The notes below the pieces were generated by a model that saw nothing but the letters and a program-made list of their open reading frames with translations, did no database searches and was not told the DNA's origin. A program made the translations under genes and the position numbers. A stretch of DNA of 64,000 nucleotides from Nitratireductor kimnyeongensis (GTDB lineage: Bacteria; Pseudomonadota; Alphaproteobacteria; Rhizobiales; Rhizobiaceae): positions 2,865,001 to 2,929,000 of the forward strand of contig NZ_CP078143.1 of the NCBI RefSeq assembly GCF_019891395.1, given 5' to 3'. Each line of letters begins with the position of its first letter. Positions within the stretch are counted from its first letter, which is position 1. Shown here piece after piece: positions 9,108-17,119 of the stretch.

Positions 9108-10460
9108 ATGCGTCCGGGGCGGGTTGTCATCATCAACGATCGGTCGGCGGAGATCGGTGGGGCCTCGAACCTGTCCTGCCTTGCTGCGCGAATGTTGCGT
9201 GAGGCCGGTGTGCCGGTAACCTTTTTTGCGGGCGATGAGCCCGCCGGAACTGCAGAGCCTGAAACGATTCACGTCAATGGAAAACCGCTCGTCGAGCAGG
9301 GGCGTTTGTCCGCCCTGGCTGGCGGACTTTATAACCGGAACGCCTATAAAATCCTAAGCGGCTGGATCGCCCGGCACGACAGACCTTCGACCATTTATCA
9401 CGTTCATGGATGGTCGAAGATCCTTTCGCCATCCACTTTCAAGGCGCTCATACCGGTGCGCGAGCGGGTGGTGCTACACGCGCACGATTATTTTCTCGCC
9501 TGTCCGAATGGCGGCTTCATAAATTATCCGGCGTCGTCCATCTGCACCCTCGACCCCATGTCGTTGCGTTGTCTCACGACCCAATGCGACAAGCGCGGCT
9601 ACCATCAGAAGGCCTGGCGCTCCACGCGGCACTTTCTGCTGCAACGCTTCTTTGCGTTGAGCAGTAGGCCCGCCAATATCGTGCTCGTGCATGAGCAGAT
9701 GCGCGGCTTCTTCAAACGTGCAGGAGTTGAAGACAGCCGCATGGTGACCATTCGCAACCCGGTTGCGCCTTTTCTGTCCTCCAACACCCGGCCCCATATA
9801 CAGCGCGATTTCTTCTTCATCGGGCGGCTGGAGTCGGAGAAGGGTTTTGAAGACGCCGCACGAGCAGCGCGTCTGGCCGGCGTTCCCCTTCATGTGATCG
9901 GAGAGGGGGCTGGCCGAGCGCTTCTCGAGGAACGCTATCCGGAGGTGATGCTTCATGGATGGTGCAACCGCGCACAGATCGCCGACCGGCTGCGCCAAGC
10001 GCGATGTGTCATTGTCTCGTCACGGGTACCCGAGCCATTTGGCCTTGCTGCGCTCGAGGCGGTGGGCAGCGGCATCCCAGTCGTGCTGCCGTCCCATGCA
10101 TTGCTGGCTGCCGAACTGACCGAAGCAGGTGCTGCATTCACATTCCCCACGGGTGGCATCGAGGCGTTGGCCGCAAAATTGCGTCGGTTGGCTGGTGATG
10201 ATGACCTGGTCGCGGAGATGAGTGAAAACGCCCGTGTATGCGCTCCCCATTTCGCCAACACGACACAGAGTTGGCTTTCGGCGCTGCTGGATCTCTATGC
10301 AGACATTCTGGATGGCGCGATCACGGCACGGGCACCCACGCAAGGGCGACGCGAAGGAACCGGCAACCAGGTGTTCGGCGCCGGCGGGACCAAATCGGAA
10401 ACCGGGGCTGATCCTAATGCTTTTGGCCACGCAGCCAGCCAGTCAAATGACGCCGGTTAG
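9108..10460 (+). CDS. GT4-family glycosyltransferase
   Basis: A 450-residue GT-B fold transferase. The N-terminal part reads VVIINDRSAEIGGASNLSCLAARML, with HAHDYFLACPNGGF in the acceptor domain. The donor domain contains FFFIGRLESEKGFEDAARAA, HVIGEGAG and the E-x7-E-like region SSRVPEPFGLAALEAVGSGIPVV, typical of retaining GT4 enzymes. The last 50 residues are low complexity (Gly/Ala/Thr rich) and outside the domain. The gene starts 9 nt after the GT2 gene in the same operon, consistent with consecutive steps of repeat-unit assembly on undecaprenyl pyrophosphate. Confidence 0.9.
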   Translation: MRPGRVVIINDRSAEIGGASNLSCLAARMLREAGVPVTFFAGDEPAGTAEPETIHVNGKPLVEQGRLSALAGGLYNRNAYKILSGWIARHDRPSTIYHVHGWSKILSPSTFKALIPVRERVVLHAHDYFLACPNGGFINYPASSICTLDPMSLRCLTTQCDKRGYHQKAWRSTRHFLLQRFFALSSRPANIVLVHEQMRGFFKRAGVEDSRMVTIRNPVAPFLSSNTRPHIQRDFFFIGRLESEKGFEDAARAARLAGVPLHVIGEGAGRALLEERYPEVMLHGWCNRAQIADRLRQARCVIVSSRVPEPFGLAALEAVGSGIPVVLPSHALLAAELTEAGAAFTFPTGGIEALAAKLRRLAGDDDLVAEMSENARVCAPHFANTTQSWLSALLDLYADILDGAITARAPTQGRREGTGNQVFGAGGTKSETGADPNAFGHAASQSNDAG

Positions 10461-10571
10461 TCCGGCTGCGCTGCAGGGGTAGGCACGGTTCGATTGTGCG
10501 GTGGACTGCACCTAAATGGCCCTGCCCAATACCCCGATGGAGTTATATCACGGGCTTTGCGGGGCCTTATA

Positions 10572-11291
10572 ATGATCGACGGCGAGGCAAACAAAACACC
10601 CAGGGGCGGGTTCATGCTGTACGCATACGATGATTCCGTAAAGCAGGGATTGGATCTGCGGAAAGTCAGGCATTTCCGCTCTTACGCTGTTGTGAAGAGG
10701 GTGTTCGATGTGGCGTTCAGCCTTCTCGTGCTCGTCTTTCTTTTCCCGGCCATTGCACTTATTTCTCTTGGAATTCTGATCAGTGACGGGCGACCCATCT
10801 TCTATCGGCAAAGACGCATAGGTCGCGACGGAAAGCCGTTCGACTGTTTAAAATTCCGCACCATGCGTCGCGACGCGGATCGCCTGCTTACAGAGCTGTT
10901 GGATCAAAATCCGATTCTGCTCCAGGAATGGCGCGCCTGTCAGAAACTGCGCAACGATCCTCGCATTCATCCCATCGGTCATTTTCTGCGAATGTCGAGT
11001 CTCGATGAGTTGCCACAATTCGTAAACGTCCTTCGCGGCGAAATGAGTGTGGTTGGCCCGCGTCCGATCGTCGAGGACGAGATGGTGCGCTATGGTGAAC
11101 GCATAAACGATTATCTCTTGATGAAACCGGGCATCACCGGTCTGTGGCAAGTGTCAGGACGCAACGATACCTCCTATGCAGAACGGGTGCAGCTCGATGC
11201 TCAGTATTTTCACGACCGCACGACCTGGCTCGATCTGAAGATTGTCTGGCGCACTGTCGGCGTCTTTCTGTTCGATCGCAATGGGTGTTGA
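10572..11291 (+). CDS. ExoY-like undecaprenyl-phosphate sugar-1-phosphate transferase
   Basis: The initiating enzyme of exopolysaccharide synthesis: it moves a hexose-1-phosphate from a UDP-sugar to undecaprenyl phosphate at the inner membrane. One hydrophobic segment ([23 protein letters not shown]) is followed by the soluble catalytic domain with [52 protein letters not shown] and [13 protein letters not shown], the bacterial sugar transferase signatures. The short form without the extra N-terminal membrane domain matches ExoY. Start choice is uncertain: ATG 10572 or ATG 10614 (after GGGGCGGG) are better than the frame start at 10494. Confidence 0.92.
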   Translation: MIDGEANKTPRGGFMLYAYDDSVKQGLDLRKVRHFRSYAVVKRVFDVAFSLLVLVFLFPAIALISLGILISDGRPIFYRQRRIGRDGKPFDCLKFRTMRRDADRLLTELLDQNPILLQEWRACQKLRNDPRIHPIGHFLRMSSLDELPQFVNVLRGEMSVVGPRPIVEDEMVRYGERINDYLLMKPGITGLWQVSGRNDTSYAERVQLDAQYFHDRTTWLDLKIVWRTVGVFLFDRNGC

Positions 11292-11319
11292 CGGCGGCAA
11301 GGCGCAGAGGCGCACCCGA

Positions 11320-11490
11320 CTAAAGAAGGAAGAAAAGCAGAACGGCCAACCAGACGATGAGGCAGAAAACGACGACGAGCCAGCGTACGGAAATCTTGGC
11401 ACTGATTGCCTTGAATGGCCGCGCAAGGAAACCATGGTTCAGCTGGTCTTGTTTGCTTGCATCTCGCACTGGCTGCTCGTTGTCCGCCAC
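11320..11490 (-). CDS. Candidate 56-residue single-pass membrane protein
   Basis: Between exoY and the flippase gene there are about 400 nt without an obvious gene. On the minus strand a GTG at 11490 opens a 56-codon frame. It encodes a charged N-terminus (VADNEQPVRDASKQDQ), an amphipathic stretch, and a clear membrane helix at its end (WLVVVFCLIVWLAVLLFFLL, then stop). A hydrophobic run this clean is unusual for a random frame. Weaknesses are a non-ATG start, no good ribosome binding site, and no other coding evidence. Small membrane proteins next to exoY that restrain EPS synthesis (ExoX, PsiA) are known in rhizobia, but no sequence similarity is claimed. The rest of the gap (11491-11693) shows nothing. 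Confidence 0.3.
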   Translation of the reverse strand: MADNEQPVRDASKQDQLNHGFLARPFKAISAKISVRWLVVVFCLIVWLAVLLFFLL

Positions 11491-11693
11491 AAAGCACCGA
11501 AACTGGAAGCCGGACCAGGGAAAGCAGACAAATTCGCGTCCCTACATCAGGCTTCAGACCGTATCGAAACCCATCATGCATACGGCCACACACTCACAAA
11601 ACTCGTCGTCAAGGATGACGAATCATCAGTGTTGCAAGGGAAATCGTAGCGGAAGCGCTGGCACAGGTGAATAGCGGCAGGGGGGAAGGCGAC

Positions 11694-13190
11694 GTGAAAG
11701 CGGATCACAAACCACCGCAAGCTGATACACAATCGGGTGGATTTCTCGGGCTGTCGATCTCGACACTCCTGGGCGGGGGCGTGTGGGTCATGATCGCGCG
11801 GCTGTTTACGCAGATCGCGCAACTGGCGGGGTTTGTAGCCGCTGCGCGGTTCTTGTCTCCTGAGGAGTTTGGGTTCTTCGCCTTTGTTTCCGCCATTGCC
11901 TTTCTGCTCGTGGTGGTGAGCGAAGGCGGCTGGGCAGAATTCATCATGCGCGCTGATCACGGCGAGCAACACCTGCCGCAACTCGCCACCATCGCGCTCG
12001 TCAGCGGCGCTAGCTTCACCATCATGGGTTTTCTGGTTTCACTGTCGATCGGTTGGTTGTGGTTCTCAACGTGGCAGACTTGGCTCTTCCTTCTGTTTTC
12101 CCTCTGGTTCATCCCGGCAGCAGTCAACACGGTCTATGATGGCACGCTGGTCCACAGAAATCTGCTAAACCGGCAGGCCGTAATCCGGATCGTGGCTGAA
12201 GCGGCAGGACTAGCTGTCACCCTCTTCGGCCTCTGGGTTGGCTGGAATATCCTGGCCCTGGTGGTGGGACGTCTCGTCACGCATTTTCTCGCTCTGGCGG
12301 GTGGTATTCGGGTTATTGGCTGGATCAAGCCTGCATGGCCCAATCGGATGGTACTGGGCGAAGTGCTCCATTTTGCGCGTTACATCGTCAGCGTCCGCTT
12401 TATTGTTTTCGGGCGCTCCTATTCGGGCACGCTGGCCGTCGGTGCGCTGCTCAGTCTGGCAGATGCAGGCTATTACCGGGCTGCAGAACGCATTGTTGCC
12501 GCCTTCTCCGAACTGGTCGGCGAGCCTGCGCGCATGCTCGCATGGGTCATATTCCGACGGGCCGCTGGTCAGGCGGTCGACAACCGAGGGGGGGATCCGG
12601 TCAGCCGGGCGGGAAACCTGTTCCTTCCGGTCCTGTTTGCTGTCGCCGCTCCGGTTTATGTGGGTCTGATACTCGTGGCACCCAATCTGGTGGACACCGC
12701 GCTTGGAGCCACCTGGGCGCCGGTGGCGCTTGTCGTAAAAATTCTTGCGGTCCGCCAGCTCTTGTCTTTCCAGGGATATGTCACCGAGCCGCTTCTGTCG
12801 GTCCGTGGAGAGGTGCAGCGTCTATGGCCGCTCTCTTTGATGATCAGCGTGGCTTCCATCGGCATGATGCTGGTTCTGGCGCCCTTCGGCCTTGTCTACG
12901 CAGCCGTTGGGCAGTGCGTGGCGGCGGGGTTTGCGGGCGTGCTGGCGATCTGGTTCCAGTCCCGCTACGGAAAGCTCAACTGGCCGCGCATCACGGCCAA
13001 TAGCGGGCTGATCGCGCTTGCGGCCGCGGTCATGTTTGTCGGTGTCTCATCGATTGCTCATTGGCCGATCGAGCTCCAACTGCCTGCGTATTCCCAGCTT
13101 GCGGTGCAGGTTTTGGTGGGAGCGCTGATCTATCTGGGCGTTCTTTACGCCAGCTGGAGGTGGACCGGCTGGCTGAAATCCGGACACTGA
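11694..13190 (+). CDS. Wzx-type polysaccharide flippase
   Basis: An inner-membrane flippase of about 498 residues (oligosaccharide flippase/Polysacc_synt family) that moves the lipid-linked repeat unit to the periplasmic face. The sequence is a long series of hydrophobic helices, with the N-terminal GGGVWVMIARLFTQIAQLAGFVAAARFLSPEEFGFFAFV typical of the family. The first codons are ambiguous. GTG 11694 has a strong AGGGGGGAAGG 5 nt upstream, whereas the frame-opening GTG at 11667 does not. It ends the plus-strand operon and converges with the GMC oxidoreductase gene only 9 nt away. The matching Wzy-like polymerase lies about 19.5 kb further on. Confidence 0.9.
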   Translation: MKADHKPPQADTQSGGFLGLSISTLLGGGVWVMIARLFTQIAQLAGFVAAARFLSPEEFGFFAFVSAIAFLLVVVSEGGWAEFIMRADHGEQHLPQLATIALVSGASFTIMGFLVSLSIGWLWFSTWQTWLFLLFSLWFIPAAVNTVYDGTLVHRNLLNRQAVIRIVAEAAGLAVTLFGLWVGWNILALVVGRLVTHFLALAGGIRVIGWIKPAWPNRMVLGEVLHFARYIVSVRFIVFGRSYSGTLAVGALLSLADAGYYRAAERIVAAFSELVGEPARMLAWVIFRRAAGQAVDNRGGDPVSRAGNLFLPVLFAVAAPVYVGLILVAPNLVDTALGATWAPVALVVKILAVRQLLSFQGYVTEPLLSVRGEVQRLWPLSLMISVASIGMMLVLAPFGLVYAAVGQCVAAGFAGVLAIWFQSRYGKLNWPRITANSGLIALAAAVMFVGVSSIAHWPIELQLPAYSQLAVQVLVGALIYLGVLYASWRWTGWLKSGH

Positions 13191-13199
13191 CCTGAGCCT

Positions 13200-14855
13200 T
13201 TAAGCAAGAAGACGCGTCTTGAGATGATCGGCGAGGCGCAGCGTCATGGCAATGATCATCAGTGTCGGATTGGCGTGGCCGGGCGTGGGAAAAACCGAGC
13301 TGCCTGCCACGTAAAGTCCATCGATACCGTGAATTTTGGCGTTGGGATCAACAACGCTGGTTTTCGGGTCGTGGCCCATGCGCGTAGTGCAGGCCGGATG
13401 GGCCATATCGCTGAAAGGGGCGTTCTTGAAGTCCTCGTCCAGAACCCAGGGTTCAAGTTTGGGCTGAGGTAGGCCGACCCGCCAGAATTCGGCCGAAATG
13501 AGCTCGGCGAGCCGCGCGAGACTGGCAGCTTCCGCCCAGCCGATCCTCCAGTCCACACGCGCCAGCGGTACGCCCAGCCGATCGCGCTGTGATGAAAGTG
13601 TCAGCCGGCTTTCCCTGTTGGGCCGTTGTTCGGCCATGGCGTCGAACCGCAGTTCGGTAAGCTGGCGCGGCAGACCCCGTTTCATCACGAGCCGGCTGTG
13701 CAGGCCCGCTGCCAGCCCACCGGGGGCGGCGAGCGCGGTCCTGAGATCATCGAGCCGAAACCGTCTACTGCCGGAGTAAAATCGTTTGAGGGCCAGCCAG
13801 GGATCGTTCGGCGCAAGCACCTGCACCGGATAGGTGGCGCAGTTGAGCAGGCCCTCGCGCATTTGCAGGCGCGGGCTTAGCGCCAGGCCTCGCAGATAAA
13901 AGTGCGTACGGCGGTTGTGACTGAGCCCGTAAAAGCCGAATTGCTCTGTGACGTCCTGGAGAGTGTCTTTGCCAAAACGGGCGATTACGGTCCGTGGATG
14001 ATCGGCCAGATACCGGCCCACGCAGTCATGATCGTTGCCGATGCCCTTTGCGGCAACGTCCGTGGATGCCAGAAGCATGCGCGCATTTTCAATGCCGCCG
14101 CCACACAGCACGATCGCCGGCGCCCGGATCACAGCATCAACCCCAGAAAGGCTTTTGACATTGAGTGTCTCCACCTTTCGACCGCTTTCACACAATCCGA
14201 TCCGGGTAACGCTCGCATGCGTAAGAACATCGACGTTTACTGCCTCCAGCCCAGCGGCCAATTCCCCAAACCGCAATGGCTCGCTGCTCTTGGGCTTATG
14301 GCTGAATTGCCAGAAGAAAGTGCGCAGCAGATTGTCGTTGAGATCGATGTCCGCCGGCGGTGATTTCAGTCGACGGTAAAGCGCCTTGTCATAAATGTTA
14401 GGGCCGAGATTGAGCAGGTTTGCCGCCCGGTCGAGCACATCCATCAGATCACGCCGCTGCAGAGGCCAGCCGGAATCGGGAACCCACTGGCGGGCGTCAA
14501 AGTCGAGCTCGTCGAATGCGGCACATTTACCGATCCAGGTGTGTGTGCTGCCGCCGACAATGCGGTTGCGGAGCTCGAAGGCGGGGATGTCATTGAGCCA
14601 GGCGAGATCGCCCGTGTAGCCTCGCTGCAGTGGCATGGCGTTGCGCGTTTTCGGATCGCCGATATTCTCCACCCGATTGAGAAGCTGAACCTCGGGATCG
14701 AACTCCACGCCGCCGCTTTCAACCAGAAGAATCTTGAGACGTGTGTGGGCAAATTCCCGCGCAAGCGTCAGCCCGGCTGGACCTGCCCCGACAAGGGCGA
14801 GATCAGCGTCGAACCGTGTGCCGGGTGGCACGCTGCGCAAATCTAGAATGGACAC
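13200..14855 (-). CDS. GMC-family FAD-dependent oxidoreductase
   Basis: A 551-residue flavoprotein of the glucose-methanol-choline oxidoreductase family. The Rossmann FAD motif is near residue 22 (ALVGAGPAGLTLAREFA), followed by LLVESGG. A second cofactor-contact region is VLCGGGIENARMLL. The C-terminal signature VDPNAKIHGIDGLYVAGSSVFPTPGHANPTL contains the His/Asn pair region of this family. There is no signal peptide, so it is likely cytoplasmic. It may oxidise a sugar or alcohol for the polysaccharide or the NRPS product, but no substrate can be read from sequence. The end of its frame converges with the flippase gene, and its start diverges from the aminotransferase gene. Confidence 0.85.
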   Translation of the reverse strand: MSILDLRSVPPGTRFDADLALVGAGPAGLTLAREFAHTRLKILLVESGGVEFDPEVQLLNRVENIGDPKTRNAMPLQRGYTGDLAWLNDIPAFELRNRIVGGSTHTWIGKCAAFDELDFDARQWVPDSGWPLQRRDLMDVLDRAANLLNLGPNIYDKALYRRLKSPPADIDLNDNLLRTFFWQFSHKPKSSEPLRFGELAAGLEAVNVDVLTHASVTRIGLCESGRKVETLNVKSLSGVDAVIRAPAIVLCGGGIENARMLLASTDVAAKGIGNDHDCVGRYLADHPRTVIARFGKDTLQDVTEQFGFYGLSHNRRTHFYLRGLALSPRLQMREGLLNCATYPVQVLAPNDPWLALKRFYSGSRRFRLDDLRTALAAPGGLAAGLHSRLVMKRGLPRQLTELRFDAMAEQRPNRESRLTLSSQRDRLGVPLARVDWRIGWAEAASLARLAELISAEFWRVGLPQPKLEPWVLDEDFKNAPFSDMAHPACTTRMGHDPKTSVVDPNAKIHGIDGLYVAGSSVFPTPGHANPTLMIIAMTLRLADHLKTRLLA

Positions 14856-15144
14856 ATTGCCCCCTGAGCGGGCCAGCCGGGCAGCGCGTTATCTGCGTGA
14901 GGAACTGGCTTCGCTACGTCGTAAACCCCTTGCAGAAGGCTATCAAAATCCCGCCCGCGGCCGAACTCATCCAAATTGCATAGAAGGGGCGGCTTGCTAA
15001 GGGTTTTGGCCATGGCCGGGTAGGGCAAAACGCCATGCGCTACATTATTGGATTATTTGAAAACCGGATGGCTCGGACATACGCTTCAAGAACAATTGGG
15101 GTGCCGGGGGCATGGCTTGCCCCTTGGCCAAGCGGGAAAACACC

Positions 15145-16323
15145 ATGGCAAAAGTTGGTTTGCGTGAGTGGCTTGCCATTGGCGGGGTCATCGCCTCGGG
15201 GCGTCTTGCCCGGTATGGCGGGCCCGGCGAGGGGCCGCTCGATCGGTTCGAGAAGGCATTCTCCGAAAAATTCGGCGTCAAGCATGTGTTGACAGTCAGC
15301 AGCGGCACCGGCGCATTGATCAGCGCGCTGGCTGCTTCTGGTGTAGGGCCCGGCGACGAGGTGCTGGTGCCTGCCTATACGTGGATTGCGACTGCCGCTT
15401 CGGTGCTCGCGGTGGGAGCTGTTCCGGTCATCGTCGATATCGACGAAACGCTGACCATGAATCCCGAAGACATTGCGCGCAAGATCACATCGCGCACCCG
15501 GGCTATTCTGCCGGTGCACATGGCCAACATGGTCTGTGACATGGAAGCGATAACGGCCCTGGCCCGCAAGAACGGGCTCTTGGTCATTGAGGACGCCTGC
15601 CAGGCGGTGGGGGTGAGCTATCGGGGTCGCCGCGTCGGTACGATTGGCGATATTGGCGCCTTCAGCTTCAACCAGTTCAAGAACATGAACATCGGCGAGG
15701 GCGGTGCGGTGGCCTCGCAAAGCGATCGGTTTTTCGCCCGCGCGCGGATGTATCACGATGTGGGTGAACTCTTTCGCGGGCATCTCGACAATTACAACGA
15801 GCCGAGCTTTTTCGGCGTGAACTTCAAGGCGAGCCAGATCCAGGGTGCAATGCTCAACGTGCAGCTGGCAAAGCTCGACCCCATGCTGCGCCGCATGCGC
15901 AGGCGGCATCAGGTCATGTCGCACATCCTGTCGGGCAGTGACGCTTTTCGGCTCGGCCCTCACAACGACCCGCAAAACGCGGTTGGGCTTCACCTTCTGT
16001 TCGAGACGGAAGGCGAGGCCAAGGCGTTTGCCGCCTCCAACAGGCGCGGTGTCTACCGGGTCTTCGATTCCAGCCGGCACGTGTGCACCCATTGGGCGCC
16101 AATCCTGGAGAAACGGGCATTCCATTCCGCCATGAACCCGTATGACTGGGCTTCGACCGATGTGGAATACGGGCCCGACATGTGCGCCCGCTCGCTCGAT
16201 ATTCTCCAGCGCACCTGTCGGATCAGCCTCGGCGAAAATTATCCAACGGCGCTCATGGCCTATCTCGCCCGCCGGATGGCAGGCCGCAGTGCACAGCAAA
16301 GGCGGTTCTCCTATGCAGCTTAA
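15145..16323 (+). CDS. DegT/DnrJ/EryC1/StrS-family aminotransferase
   Basis: A PLP-dependent aminotransferase of the sugar-aminotransferase/AHBA-synthase family, about 392 residues. Visible features are TVSSGTGALISALAASGVGPGDEVLVPAYTWIATA (cofactor phosphate contacts), VIEDACQAVG (the Asp that contacts the pyridine ring) and the Schiff-base Lys in FSFNQFKNMNIGEGG. Substrates of the family are usually keto-sugars linked to nucleotides, or cyclic precursors. ATG 15145 is chosen, with ATG 15112 possible. Its last codons overlap the phosphopantetheinyl transferase start, tying it to the NRPS/PKS system. It could supply an unusual amino building block or an amino sugar for the polysaccharide. Confidence 0.87.
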   Translation: MAKVGLREWLAIGGVIASGRLARYGGPGEGPLDRFEKAFSEKFGVKHVLTVSSGTGALISALAASGVGPGDEVLVPAYTWIATAASVLAVGAVPVIVDIDETLTMNPEDIARKITSRTRAILPVHMANMVCDMEAITALARKNGLLVIEDACQAVGVSYRGRRVGTIGDIGAFSFNQFKNMNIGEGGAVASQSDRFFARARMYHDVGELFRGHLDNYNEPSFFGVNFKASQIQGAMLNVQLAKLDPMLRRMRRRHQVMSHILSGSDAFRLGPHNDPQNAVGLHLLFETEGEAKAFAASNRRGVYRVFDSSRHVCTHWAPILEKRAFHSAMNPYDWASTDVEYGPDMCARSLDILQRTCRISLGENYPTALMAYLARRMAGRSAQQRRFSYAA

Positions 16324-17119
16324 ACCCGTGAGCATCGGTGCCGGAACGATCGATGTCTGGCAATGGTCCCTCGACGTGCCGCTCGAGGCGCTGCCGCCGC
16401 TTGTCTCGGCGTTGAACATGGCGGAGTTCGCACGCGCCTCGCGCTTCGCGCATGAGCAACACCGGCTGCGTTTCATCGCCGGGCGGGGCCGGTTGAGGGC
16501 AATCCTCGGTTCGTATCTGGGGGTTGCGGCAAACCGGCTTTCGTTCTCATACAATGCATTCGGCAAGCCGCGGCTTGCGGGGCGGGGCGAACCGCCGCTG
16601 CATTTCAATCTGAGCCATAGCGGCCCCACGGCAGTTCTGGCGGTTTCGGACCGCTATCAGTTGGGCATCGATATCGAACGCGTGCTCCCATTTCGCGAGA
16701 ATCTGGCCGAACACTTCTTCTCCAAAGCGGAAAACGAAGCGCTGATGGCGCTGTCGCCGCAGGATTATCTTGGAGCGTTCTTCCGATGCTGGACACGCAA
16801 GGAAGCGTTCGTAAAGGCGCATGGCGCCGGACTTTCGCTGCCACTTGAATCCTTCGACGTAACGATCGACCCCCTCGGAGACCCGCGATTGCTCCGGCTC
16901 GATGGCGTGGAGGACGCGCCGGCCCAATGGCAGTTTTTGAATCTGACCCTGCCGCGTGGCTATGTCGGAGCGGTCGCGGCATTGACGGCGGGCAATGCCG
17001 TTTCGCTGAACTATCGCGGCTCGATGCTTCAGCCTGACCGGCGAGAGAGGCGCGGGGCCTGGCGGCCCGCAGCACGGATCGAACGTCATCAGGCGTTGAG
17101 CCGCGCATCCAGAATATAG
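16313..17119 (+). CDS. Sfp-type 4'-phosphopantetheinyl transferase
   Basis: This enzyme converts apo carrier proteins to holo form by attaching the phosphopantetheine arm of CoA to a Ser. The product is 268 residues, the size of Sfp-type (two-lobe) enzymes. Diagnostic motifs are LHFNLSHSGPTAVLAV, the Mg/CoA motif LGIDIERV, FFSKAENEAL, and FFRCWTRKEAFVKAHGAGL with the WxxKEAxxK core. The start at 16313 lies in the last codons of the aminotransferase gene. It is convergent with, and slightly overlaps, the end of the NRPS/PKS operon, whose four carrier domains are its obvious clients. This is strong evidence for a functional assembly line. Confidence 0.95.
   Translation: MQLKPVSIGAGTIDVWQWSLDVPLEALPPLVSALNMAEFARASRFAHEQHRLRFIAGRGRLRAILGSYLGVAANRLSFSYNAFGKPRLAGRGEPPLHFNLSHSGPTAVLAVSDRYQLGIDIERVLPFRENLAEHFFSKAENEALMALSPQDYLGAFFRCWTRKEAFVKAHGAGLSLPLESFDVTIDPLGDPRLLRLDGVEDAPAQWQFLNLTLPRGYVGAVAALTAGNAVSLNYRGSMLQPDRRERRGAWRPAARIERHQALSRASRI

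Noticed and set aside
11242-11649. Plus-strand open frame of 135 codons after exoY
   Set aside because: It overlaps the end of exoY, is very polar with no domain, and has no ribosome binding site. The minus-strand membrane frame is the better, though weak, candidate.
15040-16629. Minus-strand open frame of 529 codons opposite the aminotransferase gene
   Set aside because: The plus-strand aminotransferase has complete PLP motifs. The antisense product is His/Arg rich and crosses a gene boundary.
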